The notes under the pieces are model-generated. The model ran no database searches, was not told the DNA's origin, and worked only from the letters and a program-made list of their open reading frames with translations. From contig JADJJT010000002.1 in the NCBI GenBank assembly GCA_016706405.1, positions 372,001-436,000 of the forward strand: a DNA stretch of 64,000 nt, in the 5' to 3' direction. The position numbers and the translations under genes were made by a program. This DNA comes from Sphingobacteriales bacterium. GTDB lineage: Bacteria; Bacteroidota; Bacteroidia; Chitinophagales; UBA2359. Shown here one piece after another: positions 19,261-27,770 of the stretch (position 1 is its first letter; the number at the start of each line of letters is the position of its first letter).

Positions 19261-20170
19261 TTATACCTTTAAAAACCCATCTATAAATTTCATTTTCCGT
19301 TTCATTGATAGGCCATTATGGTTTCTTAATTTGTTTTTAAATCTGCGAAATGTCCATCAATAGCATTGGTTGTGTTAGGTATTTGAAGTTCCCTGTTATC
19401 GTGCCAAGTAAACAACCAAGGTAAATTATTCTTCAAACTACGATAAGCACTTCTAAGCCTTTTATGCGTATAAAACGATTTGTTTGTAGTCGGATTTACA
19501 GTTCTCTCGTTTAGAAACACTTTCCATTTTTCAAGCCATAGCCCTAATGCTCCGACAAAGCTTTCTTTGTCTGTTTGCTTCATCAAATCTACAACATCCA
19601 TCAGCTCTTGTGCAGCTTTTAGCTTTGGCTTACGGGTCAAATATCTTCGAATTATTGCTGCTTGATGAAACTGGCACATTTGAACAGGAATACCCTTAAA
19701 CGACGCAATTAAGCCTTTTCTTCCGTCAAAAACAATAGCCGAAATAGTAAAACCTCGCCTTTTTAACTCCTTAATTCCTTCTATATACAGCGCATTTGTC
19801 TCTGTCTTCATAATATTTCAAAAGGTTTTCTTTGGTGTAGGCATCTTTAAAAGCATTACGCCAAAACCCGCTCCCAATAGGTGGTGTCCATTAATACAAC
19901 GACTACTCTACCTGTTTTTTCCGTAGCCACTATTTTAATCTTGTCTAACCGCCTTTGAATCGTTTTAACAGAACAATTATACTTGTGAGCTAACTGCAAA
20001 TAGGTCTGTTTACCACTTTTGTATTCTTCCCATATTTGCTCGTTATTGATGCGTTGCCCACCTAAAAATTGTTTATTACAGCAGGCACATTTATATCGCT
20101 GTTTACCTTTTACTAACCCATTTTTCTTGGTAACAGAACTACCGCAGTAAAAGCACTTTTTTTATTCATA
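19261..20170 (-). pseudogene. Zinc-ribbon IS256/IS1249-like transposase, multiple frameshifts
   Basis: Joined across frames, the minus strand encodes a ~300-residue transposase. The N-terminus is a zinc ribbon (KKCFYCGSS...YKCACCNKQFLGGQRINNEQIW) followed by a helix-turn-helix-like segment (YLQLAHKYNCSVKTIQRRLDKI). Then comes MDTTYW with the first catalytic Asp, a MULE/IS256-like core (IVFDGRKG, CQFHQAAIIRRYLTRKPKLKAAQEL), and the C-terminal NAIDGHFADLKTK. The uninterrupted piece is 19326-19811 (161 residues). Disruptions: the start (A7 run near 20160), TTGGGAGC, CTTTTAAAG and TATTATGAAG between 19810 and 19900, and an A-run near 19335. The family assignment rests on recalled pattern. Confidence 0.75.
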
Positions 20171-20244
20171 ACCTTTGATTGTCCTCAAAGCTAATAATAT
20201 TAAGCTTTCCAGACGATTTTAGCATCATTTTTGTCCATTAAGCC

Positions 20245-20253
20245 CCAAAATTG
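20245..20253. repeat. Probable target-site duplication, right copy (CCAAAATTG)
   Basis: Same 9-mer and orientation as 19012-19020, directly abutting the right end of the insertion sequence. Confidence 0.6.
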
Positions 20254-20272
20254 TAGGAATTCAATTTTGAAG

Positions 20273-20311
20273 AAACATAGCTTACGAATTAATTTGTAAG
20301 CTATGTTTTTT
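20273..20311 (+). terminator. Intrinsic terminator right of the IS
   Basis: AAACATAGCTTAC (20273-20285) and GTAAGCTATGTTT (20296-20308) pair perfectly over 13 bp around a 10-base AT-rich loop, followed by a T tract. Before the IS inserted it may have ended the transcript of the 18.6 kb gene. Confidence 0.75.
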
Positions 20312-20447
20312 AGTTTAGAGGGTGAAATCTTGGCAATATCAATTTAGTTTTAAATCTATTTCCGGAAATTTAGAAGTAAACATATTTTAATAGTTGTTAT
20401 CATGATAAAAAATATTTTTTACTAATTGATAAAAATAACTAAAAAAA

Positions 20448-20479
20448 TTTGCTAAATACTATAATTAGTAGTATTTTTG
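20448..20479 (+). promoter_or_regulatory. Complete Bacteroidota promoter (TTTG, 20 nt, TATTTTTG)
   Basis: TTTG at 20448-20451, a 20-base spacer and TATTTTTG at 20472-20479 match the -33/-7 consensus. The downstream gene starts at 20782, giving a leader of about 300 bases. Confidence 0.6.
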
Positions 20480-20781
20480 CAATGAATTTAGTTTTTCTGA
20501 TGTCTGGGAAGGCCTTTGTTTCTTTTTTGCTTCCGGATTTTATAATACAGCACTGATATTCTTATGCTTGCCATTTGCATCAATTTTGGCAATGTTTTAT
20601 TTTGTTGTATAGCTGCCTAATATCTATTTAGAGTGTAGTAGTTTTTCAATTACTAAACTAGTAAGTCATGCTCTTTTATACCTTTTTTAAAGTGCAAGCT
20701 ACAACATGATTAAATAGGAATGAAGCAAATATTTTATTTCGAACAAAGACATTTTATTATCATCTTAAAATTAACATTCCC

Positions 20782-21492
20782 ATGTTACCCACTTTATTTA
20801 AAAATGTATCCATTCCGGTAAATATTAAAAGTGTCGGTATAGTTATGGGCCTGCTCATTGCAACCAATGTCGTCGTTGTTTCGGCTTCTAAGGGTCTAAG
20901 TCCTAGCACCCGCGACCGTGGCATTAACAGCAATGGCAATGGGTTTTACCTGTCAAAGCAGGCGGCATCAGTTATACCCGATATTGACTCATTTACCAAA
21001 AAAGTTAAAAAAATTGCCAGCCGCCTTAAAATACCACCCGAGTGGCTGATGGCAGTTATGTACTCCGAATCAAAATTTGACCCTGCCGTAGTCAATACGC
21101 AAGGAACGGGGGCAGTCGGATTAATTCAATTTACCCCCGAAAAAGCACGAATGTTAAACACCAGTACCGAGGCACTAAAAAAAATGACCGCCCTTGAACA
21201 GTTGGATTACGTTGAAGATTATTTTAAACTGATGAGCAAATCGTACGAACGTAAATATGAAACGCTAACCGATTTTTATTTGGCTGTACTTGAACCTGCT
21301 GCTATTGGTGAGGAAGCTTGTTACACGCTTTATGTAAAACCTGCTAAAGATTACACCCGAAACGAAATTTTAGATGAAAACAACGATGGCAAGGTAAGTT
21401 TACAAGATATTGAAAAACGAATGAAACGAATGTTTCCTACTGCTTTTGCACTTTCGGTCAACGATAATAAAACGGCATGGTGGCCTTTTTAG
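20782..21492 (+). CDS. Lytic transglycosylase (SLT domain) with EF-hand-like loop
   Basis: A 236-residue exported protein. After a signal/anchor segment (about 18-35) the SLT domain runs ~75-190. The catalytic glutamate is E96 in MAVMYSESKFDP; the downstream TGAVGLIQFTPEKA motif is characteristic. It would cleave the MurNAc-GlcNAc bond of peptidoglycan. At 198-209, DENNDGKVSLQD has the spacing of an EF-hand or dockerin Ca2+ loop. It appears monocistronic. The Tyr-rich region (YEDYFKLMSKSYERKYETLTDFYLAVL) resembles the substrate-cleft part of the family. Confidence 0.82.
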   Translation: MLPTLFKNVSIPVNIKSVGIVMGLLIATNVVVVSASKGLSPSTRDRGINSNGNGFYLSKQAASVIPDIDSFTKKVKKIASRLKIPPEWLMAVMYSESKFDPAVVNTQGTGAVGLIQFTPEKARMLNTSTEALKKMTALEQLDYVEDYFKLMSKSYERKYETLTDFYLAVLEPAAIGEEACYTLYVKPAKDYTRNEILDENNDGKVSLQDIEKRMKRMFPTAFALSVNDNKTAWWPF

Positions 21493-22200
21493 CAGCTGCT
21501 CAAGTAAATATTATTTTTGCAATAATTCAATTAAATTTACAACAGTACAACAAATTAATTGTTTTTTAGTAATATTTGTATTATTTTTGTCATAATATAG
21601 ATTTTTTACTAACAGACCAACATATTTATAATTTTCTTTAAAAAAAAGTAGTATTTTTGTGCGTCTATTTATTACGCCCTACTTTTTATTATTTAAATTG
21701 TATTTGCAAAATAAATAGCATTTTGGGGTATTATCTATGGGAAGTGGCGATTGCATTGCACGCCACTTCTTTTTTTATTTTATTATGCTGGTATAATTTA
21801 CCCAATACTTTACCCGTTGAGCCCCATTTTATTAAAAGCGATATTTACTTGAATTACTAATTACTGGTAAGTTATAATTTATCTGAGATTAATTATAAGT
21901 TGTTTAAAAATTAGTTGTTGAACTAGTTTGTAACTATGTACTTTTGAAGTTGTTGCAAGACTATGTCGTCAATAAATCGGTTTTACATTTTTTGCAGCCT
22001 GTTTTTATCTCAATTGTTTTTAGTATCAAGTGTTTAAAACTGCCACACCTTTTAAAGCTTATACGACTTCTATGTGTCTATGTGGTTAATTATATGGTTT
22101 AATTCTTAAACGACTTCTATTTCCGGATTAAAATTGTAGGTTTTTTAAGCTTATCCGGAAAAAATGAGTTGCCCTAAAATAAAATGTGCTACAAAAATGA
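21493..22200. other. 708-base intergenic region with candidate small RNA
   Basis: No convincing protein gene. A weak 67-residue reading at 21657-21860 runs straight through a perfect terminator and has odd composition, so it is rejected. The region contains the promoter-terminator unit described at 21652-21777, two TATTTTTG-like boxes near 21580, and a TTCCGGAT/ATCCGGAA inverted pair near 22122-22160 downstream of the minus-strand carbonic anhydrase-like gene. Confidence 0.5.
21652..21777 (+). ncRNA. Candidate small RNA (~105 nt) with its own promoter and terminator
   Basis: TATTTTTG at 21652-21659 is a -7 box; a start near 21664 and the terminator GAAGTGGCG (21741-21749) / CGCCACTTC (21761-21769) followed by seven or more T define a unit of about 105-110 nt with no plausible protein. 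The upstream -33 element is weak. It could be a trans-acting sRNA or a 6S-like RNA; no family could be assigned by eye. Confidence 0.4.
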
Positions 22201-22713
22201 CTATTGATACCAACCGGCATACATAACATAGTTGTTTGCAATGCGTTCAATAAGTTCGGCAAACTGAGCTTCACTGATTTCTTTAATTTTTTTGGCCGGT
22301 ACACCTGCATAAATACCCCCCGACTCGATTATTGAATTTTGCAAAACAATAGCCCCTGCCGCTATGATACTGTTCGATTTTACGTGTGCATTATCCATTA
22401 CAATAGCACCCATACCAATTAATACGTTATCTTCAATGGTACAGCCATGCACTATAGCGCCATGCCCAATAGAAACGTTGTTGCCAATTTGGGTAGGCGC
22501 ATACTGGTAAGTACAGTGTATGATAGCACCATCTTGAATATTAACTTTGTTGCCAATTTTAATAAAATGCACATCGCCACGAATAACCGCATTGAACCAC
22601 ACGCTACACTCGTCGCCCATGGTTACATCGCCAACCACAGTGGCATTTTCAGCTAAAAAACAATTGTCCCCAAACTGGGGGTGTTTGCCACATACAGGCT
22701 TAATAATAGGCAT
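22201..22713 (-). CDS. Gamma-carbonic anhydrase family hexapeptide-repeat protein
   Basis: A 170-residue left-handed beta-helix protein with repeated hexapeptides (ATVVGDVTMG, NVSIGHGAIVHG, NVLIGMGAIV). The three zinc ligands of gamma-carbonic anhydrases are present: H66 (IIHCT), H84 and H89 (GHGAIVHG). Related YrdA/PaaY-type proteins are trimers with variable activity, so hydration of CO2 is likely but not certain. The C-terminal helix (AQFAELIERIANNYVMYAGWYQ) packs on the trimer in homologues. Single gene, start at 22713. Confidence 0.88.
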   Translation of the reverse strand: MPIIKPVCGKHPQFGDNCFLAENATVVGDVTMGDECSVWFNAVIRGDVHFIKIGNKVNIQDGAIIHCTYQYAPTQIGNNVSIGHGAIVHGCTIEDNVLIGMGAIVMDNAHVKSNSIIAAGAIVLQNSIIESGGIYAGVPAKKIKEISEAQFAELIERIANNYVMYAGWYQ

Positions 22714-22935
22714 ATTTACTAAGTTTATTGATTAAGGAACAAGCAATTAATAACTAATGATAAATTTGGCGCAATATTAAGCAATATCAATAAACAAGCC
22801 AACTATCAAACACTTTTACTATTTTTATAGACAAAACTTATTTCTCGGTGAACTTGTTTTAAGCACTATGATGTTATGCAAGTTTCTATACTGCTATATT
22901 ATTATTTTTCAATATTAGCTTATTAATTTTATAAT

Positions 22936-24174
22936 ATGTTCGTTTTTTGCCCCGATTTTTTATTGTTACCCAACGGCCAATTAGCACCACAAAAAGCATT
23001 ATGGACAACCGAGCTTGGCGAGGTTATTAAAATTACAGCTATAAATGAACTTGAGAGTATGGATAATGTTGGCAGCACCAATATTTTTATCCGGAAAATA
23101 AACGGCGTTTTAACACCCGGATTTATTAATGCCCATTGCCACCTTGAATTATCTCATTTAAAAGGGGTTATACCACCCGGAACAGGGCTACCCAATTTTT
23201 TGCTTCAAATAACCAAAAACAGACAAACCAACCCCGATGCTCAGATTACCGCAGCCCAAACCGCCAACCAATACATGCACGAGCGCGGTATTGTAGCCGT
23301 TGGTGATATTAGCAACGGCCCAGAAACCTTTTTACTTAAATCTAAAACGGCCATTGCCTACCATACTTTTATTGAATTGCTTACGCCTTTTGGCGCAAAT
23401 TTAGAGCAACGTACAAAAGCAGCCATAAACCATGGAATTGACTTGTATCGTCAGGCACAAAATTTACATTTACCAGCATCGTTAGCACCCCACGCACCCT
23501 ATACCATTACAGGCAACTTATTGACTGAGATTATTCAATTTAACGCTCAAAATAATCCGGATTTTGTAACTACTGTCCATAACCAAGAGTGCGCCGCCGA
23601 AAATGAACTTTATTTACAAGGCACAGGTTCTTTTTCCGATTTATATGCCAATTTAGGTACTGATATTTTGCAGTATTTTACCCCACCCAAAATTAGTTCG
23701 ATTAGGTTTATGTTACAATACATTCCTAAAAACACTTCTGTTTTATGGGTGCATAACACCACCACCTCTGCCGCCGACATTAAGGCGGCCCACGCCCATA
23801 CGAGCAATTCTTTTTGGTGTACCTGCCCTAACGCCAATTTATATATTGAAGGGTTGCTGCCAAATTACCCCAATTTTATAGCCCAAAATGCTGTTATTTG
23901 TGTTGGTACAGATAGTTTAGCCTCGAACTACGAGCTTTGTATTTTGAGCGAACTTAAAACAATAACCAAATATTATCCGGATATTCCTTTAGAGAGCTTG
24001 TTAATCTGGGCTACTGCCAATGGCGCAAAAGCGTTAAAACTGTCGCATCGTTATGGCAGTTTTGAGGTGGGTAAAACCCCCGGACTATGCCAAATATACC
24101 CAATTTGCCAACACCCCAACGGGCAGTTAGCTTTAACAGCTGCAAGCTCCGCCCAAAGTGTTGATTTAGTTTAA
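22936..24174 (+). CDS. Amidohydrolase (aminofutalosine deaminase-like)
   Basis: A 412-residue metal-dependent hydrolase of the cytosine deaminase/TRZ-ATZ group. Metal ligands: H67 and H69 in NAHCHLELSHL, a His in LAPHAPYT, one in TVHNQE, and the Asp of GTDSLASN. HCHLELSH together with GTGLPNFL resembles the aminodeoxyfutalosine deaminase used in the futalosine menaquinone route, but no mqn gene is nearby, so a related purine or pterin deaminase is equally possible. Its stop codon overlaps that of the converging gene. Confidence 0.75.
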   Translation: MFVFCPDFLLLPNGQLAPQKALWTTELGEVIKITAINELESMDNVGSTNIFIRKINGVLTPGFINAHCHLELSHLKGVIPPGTGLPNFLLQITKNRQTNPDAQITAAQTANQYMHERGIVAVGDISNGPETFLLKSKTAIAYHTFIELLTPFGANLEQRTKAAINHGIDLYRQAQNLHLPASLAPHAPYTITGNLLTEIIQFNAQNNPDFVTTVHNQECAAENELYLQGTGSFSDLYANLGTDILQYFTPPKISSIRFMLQYIPKNTSVLWVHNTTTSAADIKAAHAHTSNSFWCTCPNANLYIEGLLPNYPNFIAQNAVICVGTDSLASNYELCILSELKTITKYYPDIPLESLLIWATANGAKALKLSHRYGSFEVGKTPGLCQIYPICQHPNGQLALTAASSAQSVDLV

Positions 24175-25595
24175 AACGAAACACGTCCTTTGTTATTTTG
24201 TCTCGATTGCCATAAATCAAAGCAAAAAGCGGCAAAAACCAAACCGTATTCAAGTGCAATAATACCCATGTTTTCGACTACACCATTTTGGCTGTAAGCA
24301 TAATAACTTAGCATGGCAGTTGCACTCCATATTAAAGGCCAACGAATGCCGCCGCCGCTAAATGTGCAGGCCGACAATGCCACCATAGGCGTAATATACC
24401 AAGGATGAACAACGGGCTGTAAAAAATGATACCATGCTAAAATAGCCAACCAAACTCCGGATAAATGCCGCCAGCTTAATTTTTTCTCTAACCAGCATAT
24501 AAAAAATATTCCGGCTATTGCCAATACAGCTAAGGCTTTTCCTAAAAAAGCAATTGTATTATAACCGTACCACCAAAAACCAATTTGCCTGAGCAGGTAA
24601 TAAATACTGGCATTAAACTCAAACTTTTGGTAATACAAATTTGCGCTTTGTAATAAGTTTTTCCATAACGGCAAGGGGGCAAAAAGCAACATGGCCAATC
24701 CTACCAAAACCAACGATAAGCCAACTAAAATGATTGTTGTTTTTATTCCGAGTCTTTTTAGGAGTGCCGGAGCTAATACAAGTGGCAACAATTTTGCACC
24801 AATAGCAAGCGCAAAAAATCCGGATACTGCCATAACCTGCCGACCAAATAACTGTTTTGGATTAATGGCCGTCAAAAAATACAATATGCCTACAATTCCT
24901 AAAATCATAACTGCCTCAAAATGAATATTGCCTACTAACTCTATTATTACCAACGGGTTTAGTGCATACCATATCATGTTTTGAGCAGGCAACTGCAAAC
25001 GCTGTAATAATTTAGGCATTAAATAGAGGGTAGCAACCTCAAAAACAAAAATTGATACTTTTAAAGCAATGCAACCTATATATATACTGCCTGTTTGTTT
25101 TACTAAAAAAGCGGCTGGCAAAAACAATAGCTGGCAAACAGGAGGGTAAATTGTAAAATAGTTTGGTGAGTTTAATTTGTCGAACAAATCGGGCGGCCAT
25201 GCCGTTGGAATGATTACACCTTGTTGAGGCCAAATAATATTTACCCATGTTTGAGGGGTGTGCGCCAAAGGGCTTTCGTTTGACAGTGTTAAAAGGCCAT
25301 CCCAAATAAAACGATAATAATCGTCGCTAAGGGCTGGGTTGGCAGGTATAATTAATAAACGCAGTAAAACACCACCCCAAAATATTGATTGCCAACTTAT
25401 TGCATTAATTTTGTTCGGTATAAGAAGATAGTGAGAGGTGGTAAAATAACAAAAAAATAATCCGGAGTTTAAAACTATTAACTGCCCAAAATTGCTTCTG
25501 TGGGTATGGTACGCCAAAACATATAGGCAAATGCTATAAAAAAGCATGATGCCAATTAGGAAAAAATTACAATTTATCGCTGACTTTAGGTTCAA
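24171..25595 (-). CDS. GT-C type polytopic membrane protein (mannosyltransferase-like)
   Basis: A 474-residue protein with about eleven membrane segments. The first extracytoplasmic loop contains NPALSDDYYRFIWDG; an acidic pair in this loop is the hallmark of GT-C glycosyltransferases, and DUF2029/mannosyltransferase-like members share SDDYYRYLWDG. It probably transfers a sugar from a polyprenyl-phosphate donor outside the inner membrane. The minus-strand promoter box TAAATTTG lies at 25673-25666. Its 3' end overlaps the amidohydrolase stop by four bases (TTAA). Confidence 0.75.
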   Translation of the reverse strand: MNLKSAINCNFFLIGIMLFYSICLYVLAYHTHRSNFGQLIVLNSGLFFCYFTTSHYLLIPNKINAISWQSIFWGGVLLRLLIIPANPALSDDYYRFIWDGLLTLSNESPLAHTPQTWVNIIWPQQGVIIPTAWPPDLFDKLNSPNYFTIYPPVCQLLFLPAAFLVKQTGSIYIGCIALKVSIFVFEVATLYLMPKLLQRLQLPAQNMIWYALNPLVIIELVGNIHFEAVMILGIVGILYFLTAINPKQLFGRQVMAVSGFFALAIGAKLLPLVLAPALLKRLGIKTTIILVGLSLVLVGLAMLLFAPLPLWKNLLQSANLYYQKFEFNASIYYLLRQIGFWWYGYNTIAFLGKALAVLAIAGIFFICWLEKKLSWRHLSGVWLAILAWYHFLQPVVHPWYITPMVALSACTFSGGGIRWPLIWSATAMLSYYAYSQNGVVENMGIIALEYGLVFAAFCFDLWQSRQNNKGRVSF

Positions 25596-25665
25596 AATTG
25601 GATACTAAAGAAGTAAAACAACCAACAATTTATCGTTGCGTTAGGTAAAAAATAAAGAATTACCC

Positions 25666-25673
25666 CAAATTTA
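25666..25673 (-). promoter_or_regulatory. -7 box (TAAATTTG) for the GT-C membrane protein
   Basis: Minus strand reads TAAATTTG about 70 bases before the start at 25595. A CAAA (TTTG on the minus strand) lies near 25680, too close for an ideal -33. Confidence 0.4.
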
Positions 25674-25718
25674 CGCCACAAATTGCTTAGTAGGTTGCAT
25701 ATAGACCAAAATTGGTTT

Positions 25719-25748
25719 TTTGCATCTAAATTAAATTTCCTACCTTTG
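25719..25748 (+). promoter_or_regulatory. acpP promoter (TTTG, 18 nt, TACCTTTG)
   Basis: TTTG at 25719-25722 and TACCTTTG at 25741-25748, spaced by 18 bases, are a near-perfect Bacteroidota promoter. The acpP ATG follows at 25808, giving a ~55-base leader. Confidence 0.65.
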
Positions 25749-25807
25749 CCCTCAAATATTCATTCAATAATTACAAACCAATTTTAAAAAAAAACATAAG
25801 TATTACC

Positions 25808-26050
25808 ATGTCAAATCATACTGATAAAGTAAAAAGCATCATCGTTCAACAATTAGGGGTCGATATTGATGCAGTAGTTGATGCCGCAAGCTTTGCTACC
25901 GATTTAGGTGCCGACTCGCTCGATACCGTTGAACTAATTATGGAATTTGAAAAAGAATTTCAAATTACAATTCCCGATGCCGATGCTGAAAAAATAACTA
26001 CCGTAGGCGATGCCATTGCCTATATAAATGCCAATGCAGAAGCTGCTTAA
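25808..26050 (+). CDS. acpP: Acyl carrier protein
   Basis: An 80-residue acidic helical protein. The phosphopantetheine attachment serine is S37 in DLGADSLDTVEL. It carries growing acyl chains for the FAS II pathway. fabF follows 184 bases downstream, the usual partner order. The CDS contains no TCCGGA and has the strong codon bias of a highly expressed gene. Confidence 0.97.
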   Translation: MSNHTDKVKSIIVQQLGVDIDAVVDAASFATDLGADSLDTVELIMEFEKEFQITIPDADAEKITTVGDAIAYINANAEAA

Positions 26051-26112
26051 TTTTCTTGTCGTTTTTTAACTCAAACAATAGAAAGAATAAAAAACGAATC
26101 TTATCAATTATA

Positions 26113-26180
26113 CAAAGCCAAACGCCTTGCCAATTTTTTTGACCTATAAATAATAGTTTTGTAGCGCGTTTGGCTTGTTT
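26113..26180 (+). promoter_or_regulatory. Long inverted repeat between acpP and fabF
   Basis: AAGCCAAACGC (26115-26125) and GCGTTTGGCTT (26166-26176) are exact complements separated by 40 bases, followed by GTTTG. The loop contains TAGTTTTG (26154-26161), a -7-like box. It may be a weak terminator for acpP, an attenuator, or the site of a separate fabF promoter. Confidence 0.4.
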
Positions 26181-26234
26181 GTATTCTATTCAGATATATA
26201 AAAATAATTTACTATATTATTGTAATTCCCTACT

Positions 26235-27500
26235 ATGATGCACCTTAAACGAGTTGTTGTTACAGGCTTGGGCGCTATTACCCCCATTGGTAATACTTTT
26301 GAGGAGTATTGGCAAGGTTTGAAAAATGGCGTAAGCGGTGCGGCTACTATTACTAAATTCGATGCCTCGAATTTTAGAACCAAATTTGCCTGCGAACTAA
26401 AAGGATTTAATGCCGAAAATTTTATTGACCGCAAAGAAATACGGCGCTTAGACCCCTTTGCCCACTACGCCTTAGCTTGCGCCGACCAGGCTATTGCCGA
26501 TGCCAACCTTAATACAGATGGCAGTATTGATAAAAATCGTGTGGGCGTTATTTGGTGCTCGGGTATTGGTGGTATCTATACTTTTCAAGAACAGGTAGCC
26601 GACTATGCCCTGCGCGGCAAAGGAAACCCTCACTACAAATACAACCCGTTTTTTGTACCAAAAATGATTTTAGATATTGCCGCAGGGCATATCTCAATAA
26701 AACATGGATTTCGAGGCCCAAATTTTTCGGTCGTTTCGGCATGTGCCTCTAGTACAAATGGCCTTATTGATGCTTTTAACTATATTAGATTGGGCAAAGC
26801 AACTGCCTTTGTTGTTGGTGGATCAGAGGCCGCCGTTACCGAAGCCGGATTAGGCGGATTTAGCGGCATGAACGCCCTCTCAGAACGCAACGACGACCCA
26901 AGCACCGCTTCGCGCCCATTCGATGTAAACCGCGATGGCTTTGTATTGGGCGAAGGCGCCGGCGCATTAATTTTAGAAGAGTACGAACACGCATTATCGC
27001 GTGGGGCAACAATTTATGCCGAAATAAGAGGCGGAGGTATGAGTGCAGACGCTTACCACATGACCGCCCCACACCCCGAAGGTTTAGGTGCAAAATTGGT
27101 AATGCAAGCCGCCCTTGACGATGCCCAACTTGCTTTAACCGATATTGATTATATCAACGTCCACGGCACCTCAACACCCTTAGGAGATATAGCCGAAGCC
27201 AAAGCAATAATGGAATTGTTTGGCGAACATGCCTTTAAACTTAATATAAGTTCAACCAAATCCATGACCGGCCATTTATTGGGCGCCGCCGGTGCCATTG
27301 AGGCCGTAGCCTGTGTGTTAGCCACAAAATACGACCTTGTACCGCCCACTATTAATCATTTTGATGACGACCCCGCCTTCGATACACGCTTAAACCTTAC
27401 TTTTAACAAAGCACAACAACGCAAAGTAGATATAGCACTTAGCAATACGTTTGGTTTTGGAGGCCATAATGCCTCGGTAATTTTTAGTAAATTGCGTTAA
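26235..27500 (+). CDS. fabF: 3-oxoacyl-[acyl-carrier-protein] synthase II
   Basis: A 421-residue condensing enzyme. The nucleophile is C170 in VVSACASSTNG; the two histidines are in VHGTSTPLGD and TGHLLGAAGAIE, and the C-terminal SNTFGFGGHNAS matches KAS II. It elongates acyl-ACP with malonyl-ACP. Start at the first Met or at Met2 (26238). It forms an acpP-fabF unit; rnc, often next in Bacteroidota, is not here. Confidence 0.96.
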   Translation: MMHLKRVVVTGLGAITPIGNTFEEYWQGLKNGVSGAATITKFDASNFRTKFACELKGFNAENFIDRKEIRRLDPFAHYALACADQAIADANLNTDGSIDKNRVGVIWCSGIGGIYTFQEQVADYALRGKGNPHYKYNPFFVPKMILDIAAGHISIKHGFRGPNFSVVSACASSTNGLIDAFNYIRLGKATAFVVGGSEAAVTEAGLGGFSGMNALSERNDDPSTASRPFDVNRDGFVLGEGAGALILEEYEHALSRGATIYAEIRGGGMSADAYHMTAPHPEGLGAKLVMQAALDDAQLALTDIDYINVHGTSTPLGDIAEAKAIMELFGEHAFKLNISSTKSMTGHLLGAAGAIEAVACVLATKYDLVPPTINHFDDDPAFDTRLNLTFNKAQQRKVDIALSNTFGFGGHNASVIFSKLR

Positions 27501-27606
27501 ACTAATAGTGAAATATTAATGCTTTTTATTTCCCTCTGTGTTTGATTTAAAAACACGAAGAGTTGCGGGCATTGCATCAGATTACCCATATCGCAATTTA
27601 ACAACT

Positions 27607-27640
27607 AATCCGGATAGCTATTTCCGGATTTTTTATTTTA
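27607..27640 (+). terminator. Terminator after fabF made of two TCCGGA copies
   Basis: AATCCGGA (27607-27614) pairs with TCCGGATT (27623-27630), with an 8-base loop and the tail TTTTATTTTATTT. A compact intrinsic terminator whose stem consists of the iterated palindrome. Confidence 0.75.
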
Positions 27641-27699
27641 TTTCACGCTTAAAACATCAAATACTGCTGATGAATTTCTGCTTTAAATCAAAATTGTTG

Positions 27700-27707
27700 T
27701 AAATTTG
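27700..27707 (+). promoter_or_regulatory. -7 box (TAAATTTG) for the PNGase F-like gene
   Basis: TAAATTTG at 27700-27707 lies about 63 bases before the ATG at 27771. Confidence 0.45.
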
Positions 27708-27770
27708 TCCGCTAAGTATTATTTACTTTAAGTTACTGTTTTCCTATTTTTAAATAAAAGCGTCAATTAT

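Larger units (their letters stand above)
19021..20244 (-). mobile_element. IS256/IS1249-like insertion sequence, ~1.22 kb
   Basis: Bounded by CCAAAATTG direct repeats. The left end begins GAGTAATGGACA and the right end, read inward on the minus strand, begins GGCTTAATGGACA; the similarity continues to GATGCTA / AATGCTA, giving imperfect terminal inverted repeats of about 22 bp. A second copy of the left-end sequence (GTGGACATTTTTAATGCT) occurs at 19066-19083. A 14-bp perfect hairpin lies at 19211-19246. The single transposase gene is on the minus strand. No TCCGGA copy was found inside, unlike the surrounding genome, consistent with a foreign origin. Confidence 0.75.
20254..20781. other. Intergenic region and long leader of the transglycosylase gene
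   Basis: About 530 bases without a gene. It begins with the hairpin at 20273-20311 and carries a strong promoter match at 20448-20479. The remaining ~300 bases to the ATG at 20782 would be an untranslated leader; no recognised riboswitch was seen. Confidence 0.5.

Noticed and set aside
21657..21860. 67-residue open reading frame
   Set aside because: It starts at a promoter -7 box and is crossed by a perfect terminator; composition is Tyr/Leu/Ile/Cys-rich without family resemblance. An untranslated small RNA fits better.
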